NCBI GenBank assembly: GCA_013397115.1
Contig: VWZW01006865.1
Coordinates: 636,390-700,389 of the forward strand
DNA length: 64,000 nucleotides
From: Edolisoma coerulescens
Taxonomy: Eukaryota; Chordata; Aves; Passeriformes; Campephagidae
Direction: 5' to 3'
Below, in pieces: positions 63,701-64,000 of the stretch. The notes below the pieces were generated by a model. It saw nothing but the letters and a program-made list of their open reading frames with translations. It was not told the DNA's origin and ran no database searches. The translations under genes and the position numbers were made by a program. Within the stretch, counting starts at the first letter, position 1; each line of letters begins with the position of its first letter.

Positions 63701-64000
63701 GGTTATACATTGCTTCCAATTAGGTTTAGATGCTGTGCTCCTGTATTATTAGTTCACGTGTTTTGAGAAAAACACCTTGGACCAGCTAAAATCATTGCTG
63801 TACACGGGGCAGCAGCCAGTACAGCCCAGTGTCCTCTCCCTTACCATGGCTTCAATTAGCTGTTTTAAACAAAAAATTCTCTTCCAGTGTGTTTTGAGAT
63901 AGGATATCCTAAGGGACCTTTTCTTCTGTTGCCCAATAACACGGACACTGGCCTGTGTTCTAAAAGCTGTCCTTTTTTTTCTTAACTTTTTGCTGCCAAT
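54701..64000 (-). other. XYLT1 intron 6, 3' part (runs off the window)
   Basis: This is at least 9,300 bp of intron ending CCCTCAG before exon 7. I searched it for the upstream GT-A segments (words like FINLSAADYPIR or NFLKSHGRDN) and found none, so exon 6 must lie beyond the window. Content is AT-rich unique sequence with a GC-rich patch near 55,500-55,700 and a poly(A) run near 57,723. No known repeat family is recognised. Confidence 0.88.

Larger units (their letters stand above)
25765..64000 (-). other. XYLT1: XYLT1 gene, 3' part (exons 7-12, introns, 3'UTR)
   Basis: Six exons on the minus strand join through phase-compatible GT-AG introns into the C-terminal half of xylosyltransferase 1. 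This type II Golgi membrane enzyme moves xylose from UDP-xylose to serine residues of proteoglycan core proteins, starting the tetrasaccharide linker of heparan and chondroitin sulfate. The segment ends exactly at the expected C-terminus and matches human numbering 457-959 without a gap. The N-terminal half (cytoplasmic tail, membrane anchor, stem and the first part of the GT-A fold) and the promoter lie beyond position 64,000. The paralogue XYLT2 was considered. Words such as KGPNVTVTVIWVDP and SAVDICSVGPTACPV fit XYLT1 better, as I remember the two proteins. The low-coordinate border is inferred from the distal polyadenylation signal. Confidence 0.95.

Noticed and set aside
54701..64000. An upstream XYLT1 exon (exon 6) inside the window
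   Set aside because: No minus-strand frame shows the expected GT-A words before FIRKQGL, and no phase-compatible exon was found. The open frame at 57,524-57,931 has unrelated sequence.

Overview
The window is vertebrate nuclear DNA, most likely from a bird. It carries one recognisable gene: the 3' half of XYLT1 (xylosyltransferase 1, glycosyltransferase family 14), on the minus strand. The case for a bird is the single-gene layout with introns of roughly 2 to 9 kb, the absence of recognisable mammalian SINEs or LINE-1, one fragment resembling a recurrent avian endogenous-retrovirus LTR, one CR1-like relic, and strongly GC-rich exons in AT-richer introns. The species cannot be named from this, and a crocodilian or turtle is not formally excluded.

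Layout. Positions 1 to about 25,760 lie downstream of XYLT1 and hold no gene I can support. This flank is a mosaic of GC-rich unique sequence and AT-rich islands, with a few simple repeats, a CR1-like relic near 1.4 kb and an LTR fragment near 15.2 kb. From about 25,765 to 33,404 lies the inferred, very long 3'UTR of XYLT1, ending at overlapping AATAAA signals (25,782-25,792 on the minus strand). Six coding exons follow toward higher coordinates: 33,405-33,727 (last exon, with stop), 41,309-41,642, 46,535-46,730, 50,023-50,285, 52,236-52,412 and 54,484-54,700. From 54,701 to the window end is one intron; the next upstream exon is not in the window.

All six exons have GT-AG borders and compatible phases, and join into one open frame of 502 complete residues plus one split codon, ending in the family C-terminus PDPKSELGPVKPDGRLR. 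Counting back from a human-length protein of 959 residues, the segment is residues 457-959. Every landmark I remember falls at its human number: catalytic Glu529, Arg481, Arg598, Asn777 (glycosylation sequon), the acidic-Trp-Asp motif at 745-747, and Cys542, 561, 563, 572, 574, 675, 920, 927 and 933. The gene therefore appears intact here. XYLT1 transfers xylose from UDP-xylose to serine of proteoglycan core proteins in the Golgi, the first step of glycosaminoglycan linker synthesis.

I found no novel multi-gene system, CRISPR array, RNA gene or operon. The points most worth a second look are the EWD (not DWD) motif at 745-747, a 31-bp minisatellite in intron 10 whose units each carry a splice-acceptor-like sequence on the XYLT1 sense strand, a NAGNAG acceptor at the 50.3-kb exon, paired Pumilio-type motifs in the distal 3'UTR, a canonical G-quadruplex motif in intron 11, and several AT-rich candidate regulatory islands. 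Exon numbers follow the 12-exon human gene and are from memory.
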